Shown: piece by piece, positions 1-10,046 of the stretch
Layout: the number at the start of each line of letters is the position of its first letter
Numbering within the stretch: position 1 is the stretch's first letter
Assembly: GCA_004431415.1 (NCBI GenBank)
Contig: QPMI01000424.1
Location: forward strand, 1-64,000
DNA length: 64,000 bases
Direction of reading: 5' to 3'
Source: Cyanophora paradoxa
Taxonomy: Eukaryota; Glaucocystophyceae; Cyanophorales; Cyanophoraceae
Program-made: the position numbers and the translations under genes
The notes under the pieces: generated by a model
Databases searched by the model: none
What the model saw: the letters and a program-made list of their open reading frames with translations, nothing else
What the model was told of the DNA's origin: nothing

Positions 1-340
1 TTCCCGACCGCGGGGCAGGGTGTGGTGGGGCGGGGCGGGGCGGGGCGGGTCAGGGTGGCCATGGGGCAGGGCGGCCGCTGGGCGGGGCAGGGCGACCGCG
101 GGGCGGGCCCGTGGGGCTAGCCGGCGCCTGATAGTGTCTGTTAGTTTATTGAGCCTCTGCAAAACATTCAGGGGTGTGCGCCCGCAAGGAATCTATAGAT
201 CTATCTTTACCGCCGCCAGGGATCGGGCCCCGCTGCCTAGATATAGTCGGCGTCTGGCATGAGAGAGACTTGCGAATCTTGCTTGCAGCTGCGGACTTGG
301 CCTCTGTGACCGCCGCCGACGCACCCGGGCTTGGGATTTA
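1..340. repeat. G-rich low-complexity host sequence
   Basis: The first 110 bases are dominated by GGGGCGGGGC-type simple repeats. The rest up to the satellite is unassigned host sequence. I see no supported gene here. Similar G-rich tracts recur at about 9600-9760 and 45640-45780, so this is probably a recurrent host repeat context. Confidence 0.6.
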
Positions 341-1460
341 TGTTCTCACTTGCTATCCTCCGGCCGTCCCGGTCCCGCCGCGAAGGCTCGCGAGTAGGTC
401 GCCTGCGCTCACCTAGTCGCGCAGGGCGCGGCGTGAAGGCGGGGAGGCGTGCACGAAGTGAGAAATGGGCCGCCGATGTGTTCCGACCGCCCCCGCCGCA
501 AGGGCGCTGCGAGTCGAGCTCCCTGCATCCGCGCTATCGCGCGGGGCGCGGCGTCGAAGGGCGGGGAGGTGCGCACGACGCGAGAGATGAGCCGCCGCTG
601 CGCCTCGGCTGCCCCGCCGCGAAGGCGCAGCGATTCGGGGCGCCTGCGCTCGGCTTCTCGCGCGGGGCGTGGTGGGGAAGGGCGGTGAAGCGCGCACCAG
701 GCGATAGATGGGCCGCCGCTGCGTCTCGGCCGCCCCGGCCCTGCCGCGAATGCTCCGCGAGTCGGGTCGCCTGTGCTCACTTCTTCGCGCGGGGCGCGAC
801 GCGGAAGGGCGGGGATGCGCGCACCAAGCGAGAGATGAACCGCCGCTGCGCCCCGGCCGCCGTCGCCGCGCGGGCGCCGCGAGAGGTCCTCCTGCGCCCG
901 CCCCGTCGCGCGAAGCGCGGCGCCGAAGTGCGGGAGGCCCGCACCAAGCGAGAGATGGGCCGCCGCTGAGCCCCGCGAGTCGGGTCGCCTACGCTTGGCT
1001 TGTCGCGCGGGGCACGGCGGAGAAGGGCGGGGAGGCGCGCACCAATCTATAGATGGGCCGCCGCTGCTACACGGCCGCCCCCATCGCGAAGGTGCCGCAA
1101 GTCGAGCTACCTTCGCCCGCCCCGTTGCGCGGGGCGCGGCGAGGAAGGGCGGGGAGGCCCGCACCAAGCGAGACATGTGCCGCCGGTGCAAACCGGCCGC
1201 GCCGGCCCTGCCGCAAAGGCGCCGCGAATCGGGTCGCCTCCGTTCACCTAGCTCGTCGCGCGGGGAGCGGCGCTGAAGGGCGGGGAGGCGCGCACCAAGC
1301 GATAGATGGGCCGCCGCGGACGCTGCGTTCCGGCCACCCCCGCCGCGCGGGCGTCGCGAGTCGAGATCCCTGCCCCCGCCCCGTCGCGCGGGGCGCGGTG
1401 GCGACGGGTGTGGAGGCGCGCACCAAGCGAGAGATGAGCCAAGGCTGCGCCCCGGGTGGC
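340..1460 (+). repeat. GC-rich satellite, about nine units of 97-132 bp
   Basis: A degenerate tandem array. The landmark (A/G)ATGGGCCGCCGCTG and variants recurs near 464, 587, 705, 832, 954, 1051, 1172, 1304 and 1431, each time preceded by GGGGAGGCGCGCACCAAGCG-like sequence. Every reading frame is open over long stretches only because of the high GC content and repetition, so the long open frames on both strands here are not taken as genes. A remnant of the last unit plus its downstream junction recurs at about 48000-48060. Confidence 0.8.
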
Positions 1461-1610
1461 TTACTATATTATAGTCCATGTCCTAGCTAAAGATCTTCGC
1501 ATCGCGGACTGAAAGCAAGATGTCGAATAAGACTCACTCCCAGGATTCGAACCTGGGTCTAAGCGATGTGAGCAGCCGTCCGGGACGGCTGGTCTAGATC
1601 TACGGGTACC
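1448..1610. repeat. Dispersed repeat module containing a tRNA-like T-arm / B box (copy 1)
   Basis: The module starts GGCTTACTATATTATAGTCC and continues into GACTCACTCCCAGGATTCGAACC. On the minus strand the latter reads as a perfect Pol III B box, GGTTCGAATCC, inside a 5-bp T-stem. No matching acceptor 5' half or D-arm is visible, so this is a tRNA-derived fragment or SINE-like tail rather than a full tRNA. Both halves recur at 48026-48098 and 48871-48955, there separated by about 0.8 kb. Confidence 0.55.
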
Positions 1611-1726
1611 GAATAGCAAAGCTTCAGCCCGAACCTTCAGCTAATAGCCAAGCTTCAGCCCTTTTTTGGAGCTTCGAATAGTGAGGAGGCGGCTGGTCAC
1701 TTCCCCTTATCGAGCGCACCATCCCG

Positions 1727-3274
1727 ATGTCCGACGAAGATGAATATCTGGCTTTGCGGCAGGTGAGTCGCACGTGTGCACTGCGTGACTCAAATGTGCA
1801 AGCAAAGCCAGAACTTCGGAACTTGTACTAATATGGCGTCCTCTACGCGCAGCGGCAGGCTAACGCGCTTGCACACTGGAACGCAGAGAAGAAGAACGAG
1901 GTTGAAGCGTTCCGACTCGCAGCTCAAGAGGTGCGCCTTATGCCGCGCAGTGCGAGGAGGGCCGCCGCTGCGCCGCGTAATTTGAGGCGTGGTTCGTAGA
2001 TAGGCAGTGTCGTCGATCATCACCAACCGGCTGCAATGTGGAAGACACAAGAACGCCGCCGGGGGAAGCAAAAGACGCAGGGGAGGAGGACCTTCTCTGG
2101 GCATAGCGGCGCCGCGACCGCAGCGACAAGCGGGACATCTACAGCGCCCGTGGCCCGCCCAAGCGTGGCCATTGCGAGTAGTAGCGTAGCTGCTAGCGGC
2201 CGAACGCACATGTGCTCGGCTGCAGAAGTCACAACGGTCGGTGGGCATGCACACCTTCAACCACCCCACATCGTAAAAACGGACGAGTCGCCAGCGGCGG
2301 TCAAGCCCACCGACTCGATGCTCGTGCCTCAGCTCGCCCGCGGCATCTGCATCGCCTGCGGCGAGGAGAGCCACCAGAACACAACGAGCCCTGCTCGCGC
2401 CATCGAGAGCGGCTTCGTGGTAAGAAACCTCAAGTGATTACAGTATATAGCTACACTACGAATCTGACACGTGGGCACAGGGGCATGTACTTGTCTGTAT
2501 GATGGAAGGAGGAGAGCTTGGCGCGAAAATTCAGGAAGCGCGCAAGGAGGTCATCGATGCGATCGACATCTTCTTTCGCGGGACTTCAGCGGGTATTGCA
2601 GTGCAACTTGCTCAAGAGCTACGACTCGTGAAAGCCAGAATCGATAGATTCCCTGAAGAACATATATCTTCGTCAGAGCAAGCGACCGATTCACTACGTA
2701 CCAGGATGACCCAGCCGCTGGAATTGAACGTGTGTACTCCTGCATTTATGTTTTCGTCCAGCACGCGTTGCGGTTGGGTGGCTGACTCAAGACACAGGAA
2801 GGGAACAGTGGCACCACTGAAGACGGGACTACGTCGGTCATTGCGCATGCCGTATGCAATGCAATCAGAGACGCGAAGTCAAACGTGGAGCGCGAACTGG
2901 GCTGGTTGCAATCGGTCTCAAGGTCGATCGGGAAGCTGGAGGGTCTTGCTTTCTACCTGGCGGATGAAGTTGTCACCCTGCGCAAACTTGCAGGGCAAGC
3001 AGGGGCGCCAGAGCAATCTGGTAATCTGCATCCCGCGCCAATAGAGCTGTCGCCTACTTCAGCCCCTCCGGCTTTCAGCTACTACGGCACAGAATCTTCG
3101 CACCCTCCCTTCAGAACCACAGGATCGCGGACCACCCGTGACCAACGTATTCTTATCGAACCTCTCTCTTTTTCGCCGGTTCTGCCGATCTCATCGTCAA
3201 CCATTTCGCCTGCGGCAGCTCGCCGTCCACCACCTTACACTCCTCCTATGTGTACGTTTTCCGTGCACTCATAG
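1727..3274 (+). CDS. Intron-containing host gene, uncharacterised
   Basis: I do not recognise the product. The proposed start ATG at 1727 opens an exon of 12 codons (to 1762), followed by a GT-AG intron 1763-1852 and a 26-codon exon 1853-1930 rich in Ala, Glu and Lys. Splicing between 1931 and about 2120 is unresolved. Further introns at 2420-2480 and 2730-2797 each preserve frame and link the coding blocks. The joined C-terminal half is Glu/Lys/Leu-rich and looks coiled-coil (about 2499-3000), then Pro/Ser-rich and disordered to a stop at 3272-3274. Intron lengths of 61-90 nt match other host genes here. Confidence is good that a spliced gene lies here, low for exact exon structure in the first third. 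Confidence 0.55.
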
Positions 3275-3373
3275 TTCTTTCATTTAAAGTTACTAATCTC
3301 GTTCGTACAGAGCACGTGATTCGGTGGTGGTTGTCCATGTCCAATATCACACCATACTCTCAAGCTAGCCCCT

Positions 3374-3745
3374 CTAAATACACAATAAGCGGCTGCTTAC
3401 GATTACGACTGAATAAACTATACGTAGACTTGGGTTTTCCGAGCTATATACGCAGGCTATCGTTGTGGTACGAAGGTACCAGTGTTGCCTACAGTACTGT
3501 GCACAAACAATCAGGAGGGCATTGGAAATCTCTTTTGTGCGAAGCGGCAGACCGTAGTGTGCACGATGCCGGATAGCGAAGAACGTGGTGAGGTCCCGGC
3601 GGAGTCTATCGTACCAGGCGTAAACTCTGCCGCATGTGTGACCGGCAGCAGCGTACACATGCACGTTCGTAAATTTGTACGAAAGGTGAGCTGAGTCGAT
3701 TGTCATTGGATCACGTCTGTGCACGTGCTGCGTTTCAATGAACAT
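3374..3745 (-). pseudogene. Inverted partial copy of the nucleotidyltransferase-like host gene
   Basis: The minus strand encodes a segment (about 3520-3700) nearly identical to the part of the + strand host gene at about 8960-9115, containing FANVHVYAAAG-like and RRDLTTFFAIRHRAHYGLPL motifs. Similarity stops abruptly on both sides. It has no supported start or upstream domain, so it is most likely a duplicated exon fragment in inverse orientation 5.5 kb from its relative. It may also explain the absence of + strand coding in this interval. Confidence 0.6.
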
Positions 3746-4489
3746 CGTATGCGCTGGTCCTTTCTACGCTTGCTTGCTCCTTTCTCTTATGTTCGGGGGG
3801 TACCCTGTATCTATTTGCTTTGGTGATATCGGCTCTTTGGGATCCGCTTCCCGCGCTGCTGGTGTTCATCATCTACGCGAAGCGTGCGTATGCAACCCGC
3901 GTACTGCCTGGGTTATGCTGCGCGGGTGCTGGCCGACCTTTTAGCTGGGCTCTCGTCGACGTCGGAGCGGGGCTTGCATCTCTCACACTTCTTACGCAGC
4001 TCATTCTGACGGCAGGTATTAGAGGGCAAGACAGTACGGACTGCCTGTACGACCTTCTGGCGTCAGTCCCGAAGCCACGTCATCCGGCTCGTTCTGTCTT
4101 GCAATGAACATCACGCGTATGACACGTAAGTTTCTCCTTCGTGGTATTTCCGACGTTACGGGTTTGAAACCAGATCTCTGTCGTAGGTTCACGAATGCAG
4201 GATCTGGTGCAGCGGGTAAAATTTTCTTTTGACGTTGGTATTATTGCCGCGTCATTGCAAATGGACAGGTGTTCGAGAACCCTGGGATTTTCATTATTAT
4301 CGCATCTTTCATATGTGACAACCAGTACCGTGCTGTCGTCTGTGTGCTTGGTGGCGTCTGTCAGAGTTGGAGACGTATAGTACGTGTGGTTGCCGTGATT
4401 GATGCGGTACTGATGGGCCCTCGAGCTCATTTCTCTTGTCCTTCAGGCACGCAATTTCAAACCAGTGTCAGCTGTTTTTTTCGTGCAGG
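3746..4489. other. Unassigned host sequence, possibly upstream exons and introns
   Basis: AT-richer sequence with donor- and acceptor-like motifs. A hydrophobic coding block could lie on the + strand between about 3820 and 4107. I cannot join it convincingly to the gene that follows and see no clear start codon. Confidence 0.3.
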
Positions 4490-6034
4490 ATGAAAATGGA
4501 CTTGTGCGCAGACCCATCGGTCAAGTTAATATAAGCGTGAATTCAATTGCGGAGGTGCGTTGTATTTCGCTTATGAGATCGCCCATGATCACCTCGGTAG
4601 CTAATGACATGATTCAGGCCGTTCGTATGCTAATATCGCATCCTAAGAAGTGTCTTCTCGAACATGTGCGTTTTCAGGGTTACGACGCTATGTAACATAT
4701 ACCTCACGTCCTTCGATGGCTCCTAGGTTTTGACAACAGTTACGAGGGTGGTGTTTATTACTTCACGTACAGAAGAAATATTCGTAGAACTCCCTCGTCT
4801 CGTGACTCATATTGGGTGTGCGGATATGCTAGTTGTCGAACTGTGCATATTTCGTGCACGTCCGTCACCGAATACGCTTTTTTTGGTTTGTTAATTCAAT
4901 TTCGGCTGTTGTGTTTCTATCTCATTTTTAATTATCAAATGAACAGGCAAGTCGGCAGGAAATGGAAATCGTACTGAAAGAATTTACGCGGAACTTACTA
5001 CACGCCATGGACACTGTGCCAGCACATGTAATTCCAGCTGGATTCGGTGTCTCAGTCACGACATTATCGTCTCTGCGCACAGGCCCAACCGTTCCATCAT
5101 CTACCAAAACATATATTGCTCATGCGCCACTTTTGGGGGGCTATCCGTCTGCTGCAATTTCCCATGTACGCGTCTTTTCTACAGTCGTGAATGCTTTAAT
5201 TAATAGAGCGTCCGTTGATATATTAAGCGCAGTTGGAGATTTGTTTGGATCCCAGAGAATCAGATCTGTTGATACTACACTCCGTCCTGGAACGACGGGA
5301 GAAGCCATTGAGTCTGGCAGGGATAGCATTGCAGTCGCAGCATTCGATATCTTCTGCAAGAGCACTCCGTCGCCATGAATCACTTGTCAGTGAAACATGG
5401 AGGCTCTCGGCTTTCATTTCACCTATATCGCATCGACTCAAGATATTCGGATTTTATATACGTATTAATGAGGACTGCCCATTGCAGTGCTGTGTGGATC
5501 CGATTGTCGATCCATTTCAACAGAGTATACCGCCGCTCGAAGTGTGCAAGATATTGACACCGGATCCTCGCACTGGGGCCGTTACTCTGGGTATATTTGC
5601 AAGAACTTGCAATGTGCTCATTTTCTTGTATATATGTTTGGGTGATTTTACGTTTATTCTGTCCTTAGGCAAAGGGGATGGCGGAGTTCCGGGAATTCCG
5701 ATATGCCTTTCGTTTGCTGGAATTGATTCTGGCGGAGATTTCTAAACCGTTCATTCTGTCATTTGAAGGGTGCGTGTTACGGTAGGGACTGTGAACTGGT
5801 TTTTCATTTTTCGTTTTCATCTGAATTGTCCTTGCTTTGTACAGATTAAATTTGTCGCATGTGGCGGGTCTTTTATTCGAGACAAGGATTGTGACATTAC
5901 TGGAACGTAACCCACCCCGTCATCTCATTCTTCGTGATTGTTATAAAATGGCCAACGATGCGAGGAACGGCATTATCGATAGTTTTAGTTTCCCAGTTAT
6001 TCGGACTGGGTGCCAGATTACATACGAATCATAA
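4490..6034 (+). CDS. Intron-rich host gene, uncharacterised, C-terminal part resolved
   Basis: Product not recognised. Coding blocks alternate with AT-rich introns. An exon begins after an acceptor at about 4488. A long block runs from about 4947 (after GAACAG) through 5590-5613. The next exon begins at 5669 and reads through AKGMAEFREFRYAF. A GT-AG intron at 5770-5844 joins it to the last exon, which ends at TAA 6034. The donor before 5669 is ambiguous: GT at 5614 or GC at 5599, both in the correct phase. The switch between two open frames around 5300-5400 needs another small intron that I could not place. The final exons look like ordinary globular protein, without membrane segments or a recognisable domain. 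Confidence 0.5.
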
Positions 6035-6089
6035 TATTGAGTGATTGTTTGTCTGGTCAAGTACATATGCATGCATATAGAATCCTAAG

Positions 6090-6560
6090 CACTACTAGCC
6101 CAGTGTTCCACTGCCCCCCATCGACCCGCTGCCCCTCTGCACCCCTTCACCCCGGCCCCGAGTATCCCGTCGCCCACCAGTGCCCCGCCTCTTCTGGTCT
6201 CTAGCGCCCCGCTTCCTACGCCCCCTATCGTCCCACCCGCGCCGCCCTCTAGCACCCCGGCCCGTCACCCCTCTGCCGTCTCGCTTCCATCGGAGAGGAC
6301 CAGCGGGAGACAAACCGCCTAGACTCAGTGTTCCGCCGCCCCCCAGCAACCTTCTGCCCCCCCCTCAGCACACCGTCTTCCCCCATCGACATGACCCCAC
6401 TCTGACCCTACTCAGCATCCCGTCTCCCACCAGCGACCTGCTGTCCCCCACCGCCCCGTCCCCGCCGCCCTTTAGCGCAAACCCTCTGTTTCTCACTTGC
6501 CCCCCCCCCCCTCCTCCCCCCCCCTCCCCCCCCGCACCTCTCCGCCTCTCTAAACATCTG
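6090..6560 (+). repeat. C-rich low-complexity tract
   Basis: A pyrimidine-biased stretch dominated by CCCC runs and ending in near-uninterrupted C/T at about 6500-6545. It lies just beyond the stop codon of the minus-strand gene that begins at 7367. Open frames through it are proline-rich artefacts. Confidence 0.7.
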
Positions 6561-6587
6561 TCAGTCGATGATTGCATTTGTAAATGC

Positions 6588-7367
6588 CTACTTTTGCTTC
6601 GGGAATACCTGGATTGCAGACTCAAGGTGTTTAATGCTAGTTCTTAAAAAGCTGCTTGAACACCAAGCGTGTACCGAGCTCTTTCTCATGTCAGGACACC
6701 TACTTCCCGGTTGCTTCGTCGACATCTCATCAATGGCCTCTGATAAAATTACCATTTCGATCGACACCTTCTGAAGTCTCATCAGGACGCCGGACAGCTT
6801 AGCAGAATCATCGTCCGACAGTGGCAAAATTGGGAACGTTGGCCTTGTCAGAACTGCAAGCAATACGGCCGTGTGAACCAGACGTACGCTAGCAGCAATA
6901 TTAATGCCGATGTGCACGAGATGCACTGCGTACTTACTTGAATCGTCGCTTGCGCTGTCGCTGTCAGTGCCCTGCATATCGACATCCGACCCTGTTCGTG
7001 CCACCCTTTCAGTACACAGCGTGTTCGTTAGCAACCGATCGTACGTTCGGAATGCCAGATATGCACCTGTTGCATTCTGCCATTTCTCTGCCCAGTGGCA
7101 CGACGGGCAATCGCTATAGTCATCACCCCGGACACTCTGCGCGATCCCCATGCGCGTATGAGTCGGTAGACCGGTCCAACCTCGTGAAAACATGCCCGCG
7201 TACTTCCCGACCAGCGTCTGATTGCGAATCGCCTGACGCTTCTGCAAAGTGAAGTGCATATGAAATGCGTTAGCCTGCTGCGGACTCTGCACGTCTACAG
7301 CGAGCGCTGGTCTGAATGCGTCACCTCGCCCATGTTCGATAGGTGCTATCCCGGCTTCGCTCTCCAT
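6588..7367 (-). CDS. Host hypothetical protein with one probable intron
   Basis: Unrecognised protein with a normal ATG at 7365-7367. Read through, it gives 259 residues. A consensus donor GTAAGT and an acceptor TTGCAG delimit an 84-nt in-frame intron on the minus strand (6854-6937), whose translation is hydrophobic and unlike the flanks, so the spliced form (about 231 residues) is preferred. An acidic/Ser patch just before the intron and a CPSC motif near the middle are the only notable features. The C-terminal part is helical-looking and Lys/Ser-rich. No domain is assigned. Expression or splicing evidence would settle the intron. Confidence 0.5.
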   Translation of the reverse strand: MESEAGIAPIEHGRGDAFRPALAVDVQSPQQANAFHMHFTLQKRQAIRNQTLVGKYAGMFSRGWTGLPTHTRMGIAQSVRGDDYSDCPSCHWAEKWQNATGAYLAFRTYDRLLTNTLCTERVARTGSDVDMQGTDSDSASDDSSKYAVHLVHIGINIAASVRLVHTAVLLAVLTRPTFPILPLSDDDSAKLSGVLMRLQKVSIEMVILSEAIDEMSTKQPGSRCPDMRKSSVHAWCSSSFLRTSIKHLESAIQVFPKQK

Positions 7368-7573
7368 TAATGTGCAAACGGTAACCTTCCCGACGCGAGC
7401 ATCTACCCCTGTGCTGTCGCTCCGTCAGCGTCACTTCCGATAATAGCTGTCATCAGTCTCTCTCCGTACATCCTGTTCCTAGGCGGCCATGTACGACTTG
7501 TACGATATCACAGGCGCGATCGATCATCCTCGGCGCAAGCTAGCATCATACCTCGCTGCGCGCTTTAATCTGA

Positions 7574-9277
7574 GTGCCTTATACAAGCCCACCGCCACCG
7601 ATCTATGTATCGCGCCCACCGAGGTTCGCACACACGCATGTTCTATCCTTTGCTTGCGCATCCGATCCGGTAAACACATGTTACTATAGCTACTCTCATG
7701 CGTGCTCCTACTCCAAGTTTTTACAGAGCGGTGATATGCTCGGAAGAGTCATTGACAATGGCTGCCGCGACCATGGGATCATCGGACCAGGATTGCCTGT
7801 GATGGACGGCTTTTATGCACATCCTGCGGCTTTGGGGGAGCGTCTCCGCGACCACGCCTTAATTTCGTACCTTCCTCCTGACATACCAAGCTGCGTGTTC
7901 ATATCAGGTCCGTCATTCGCCCATCGTTCCATACCTATGCCTACAAACATACGCATCCTCTCTACGCGCACAGGTGGCCTCCCCTTCAAAGCCCTCACGT
8001 GCCCGCCGATTGCCTACCGAATGGCATTGTACGCATGCATGCGAGAAAGCATGAGCGCGAACCGTTTGTCCTGATAGTAGCTTGCAGGAACGATATCGAC
8101 ATCTACGTAAAAGCCTCAACCGTGGCAGAATTCACTCGCGTCGTCAACGCCTTCTATCAAGCTGCGGCGCGCGCATCCGCAGAACGAGTCGCGCCTTACC
8201 TACCAAAGAATAAAACCGTGGATGTCTTCTGCGCACCTTTTGCCTACGGCATCCAGATCATGGCCCCAGGTGTCCTACCTCTGCAGGTGCCTGCTACATG
8301 CAGAATATTTCGAACGGTATCATTTCGATTTTCAAATTCTGTTCATCAGATCAGTGTCATGGGTTCGAATACTATTGAGCGTATAGTAGCATCGTACGAC
8401 CTCCCTGCATGTGCAATCTACGTGCCAGGAGACGACCTTAGCCACCCGGTCGCAACGTTTGCAGCGTGTATGACCCTCATCACGCACACAATTCCCATCA
8501 ACGTGGACTACCTGGGCCTTTTTCACCCCTTCTACTACGTTGAAAATGGCCACGTGTTAACCACGCATCATCCATACCACTGCGTGCCCCGGATTTTGAA
8601 ATACGTGCAAGACACCGGAGCTGGAGTACGTACTCTCTCGCATTCAATCCATACTACTGCTGGCCTCCGCGATCGTGTTCGTGGGTCATCGCTTTCTGGC
8701 ATCGAAGACGTTAACCCGCGATCAAGATCCGAACTCGAGTGCATAATGCATCCTGCCTCCGCAGCTGGCGTCCTGCAACTACTATGACACTCAAATGTGG
8801 TGCGCAGGAATCTGAGGGCGCGTCACCTGGATTGGATTGGTTGCGAAGGGGACACCGGTCTGCTTCCCTCAGGAGTACACCCTGTGCGTTTCTATTTTAT
8901 ACGATCATCGTGGCCGGTATCGAGTTCACCCGCAAAGTTAATGTGTTTGCGGCCAGTTCATGAAGAAATTTGCGAACGTGCATGTGTACGCTGCTGCCGG
9001 TTACACATGCGGAAGAGTTTACGCCTGGTACGAGAGACTCCGACGTGACCTCACCACGTTCTTCGCTATCCGGCATCGTGCACACTACGGTCTGCCGCTT
9101 CTCACACAAGAGATTTACGATGCCTTCAACGCTGCATTCGACGCCTCGGTGGCAGCAAGGGAATCGGACCCCAACAGAGTACGTCGCTACGTATACTATT
9201 CCTTCCGAATTCCTGCGACCCCCTGCTACTACAGTTCTTTCACTCCCCCCCAACCCCCAAGTAACTACAGCATGTGA
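7574..9277 (+). CDS. Nucleotidyltransferase-fold-like host protein, multi-exon
   Basis: Spliced gene with three well-supported introns: 7670-7726 (57 nt), 7908-7973 (66 nt) and 8029-8087 (59 nt). Splicing the last two brings CVFISGG and LNDIDIYV into one frame. This SGG...(N)DIDIYV arrangement resembles the GG...DxD core of nucleotidyltransferase-fold proteins. It is followed, as in an uncharacterised family found in fungi and large DNA viruses, by a HQISVMG segment and an IERIVASYDLPACAIY block. A further donor near 8627 (GTACGT) precedes later exons, with a coding block at about 8960-9180. The exact start is uncertain; an upstream ATG at 7489 is in another frame. Fold assignment is by motif recall only. 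The catalytic role, if any, is unknown. Confidence 0.5.
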
Positions 9278-9339
9278 TCTCTAAACCCTCCTTGCGGTGG
9301 TGATCGTACCCGTATTCTTCATGTGCACATCTTCACGGG

Positions 9340-9415
9340 TGCAGTGTGGTGAACTCTGCATTCGACGCATCTGTTGCAGCAAGGGGATCGGACCCCGGCA
9401 TAGTTAAGCTTACTT
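9340..9415 (+). repeat. Short direct duplication of an exon end of the preceding gene
   Basis: The sequence at 9346-9400 (AACTCTGCATTCGACGCATC ... GGATCGGACCCC) repeats 9127-9180 of the upstream gene with a few substitutions. The similarity is short and ends without a continuing frame, which suggests a local duplication or decayed paralogue. Confidence 0.55.
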
Positions 9416-9589
9416 TTTTTGCAAAAGCCCAACCGGGCAATGTTCGTATTAAGGACAACAACAGCCGCCCCGTCGCTGTCATCGACTGGGGGGGCGCCTT
9501 GGCTAGCTCTGAGGCTCTGCGGCATAGAGGGAAGACGTCCAGCTATCTTATCCTAGCTGTGAGCTATCGATCTGCGGCTTGAGGAGGGC

Positions 9590-9763
9590 CTGATGCATTG
9601 GTGTCCTTGGTCCTGTGGAAAAGGAGGGGAGGGGGAAGGCGAGGCGCACAGGGTGCTGGGGGTTGGCGGGGGGCGAGGCGTAGGGAGGGGAACACGGAGT
9701 GCGCGGAGCGCTGGGCAGGGAGTGGGGTACATGGCGGGGGTGAGGCGCTGGGGTCGGGGAGCT
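9590..9763 (+). repeat. G-rich low-complexity tract
   Basis: GGGGAGGGGGAAGGCGAGGC-type sequence directly preceding dispersed repeat copy A. It is comparable to the G-rich tract that follows copy B at 45640-45780. Confidence 0.65.
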
Positions 9764-10046
9764 TGTCGGATAGGAGGATTCCCACCCGATTGGGCGCCCG
9801 CGCGGTCCAGCGCGGGGCCGGCTCCCTGTGCTGGAGCAGCTGTAGATGCAGGCTGGTGTATTCTCTGTGTACCCGGAAGACTACTGACACTGTACCCCTA
9901 GGATAGGTAGAGGCAGGCCAGCGTAGGCTACCGCGAGGTAAACCTACAGGAAGAGAGACTATGCTAAGGCACCGTAGACTGCGTCAGGCACCAACTAGCT
10001 CTAGTCACTAAGTCACCGCAAGGCCAGGGAATCGAGCCATGCGACA
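9764..10046 (+). repeat. 283-bp dispersed direct repeat, copy A
   Basis: From TGTCGGATAGGAGGATTCCC to GAGCCATGCGACA this block appears base-for-base the same as 45352-45634, in the same orientation, as far as I compared by eye. It is not open as a convincing gene. The two copies bracket Element 1 at 35.6 kb spacing. Confidence 0.8.

Noticed and set aside
409-1479. 356-residue open frame on the minus strand and several overlapping + strand frames
   Set aside because: All are products of the GC-rich tandem satellite. The translations are the same Arg/Ala/Pro-rich unit repeated in every frame.
1513-1600. Full tRNA gene, or a permuted tRNA
   Set aside because: Only the T-arm and B box are convincing. 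The 3' acceptor strand GAGTGAG has no matching CTCACTC or D-arm at a plausible distance on either side.
5599-5668. Possible GC-AG intron in the host gene ending at 6034
   Set aside because: A GT donor at 5614 gives an equally good in-phase junction, so the rare GC donor is not required.
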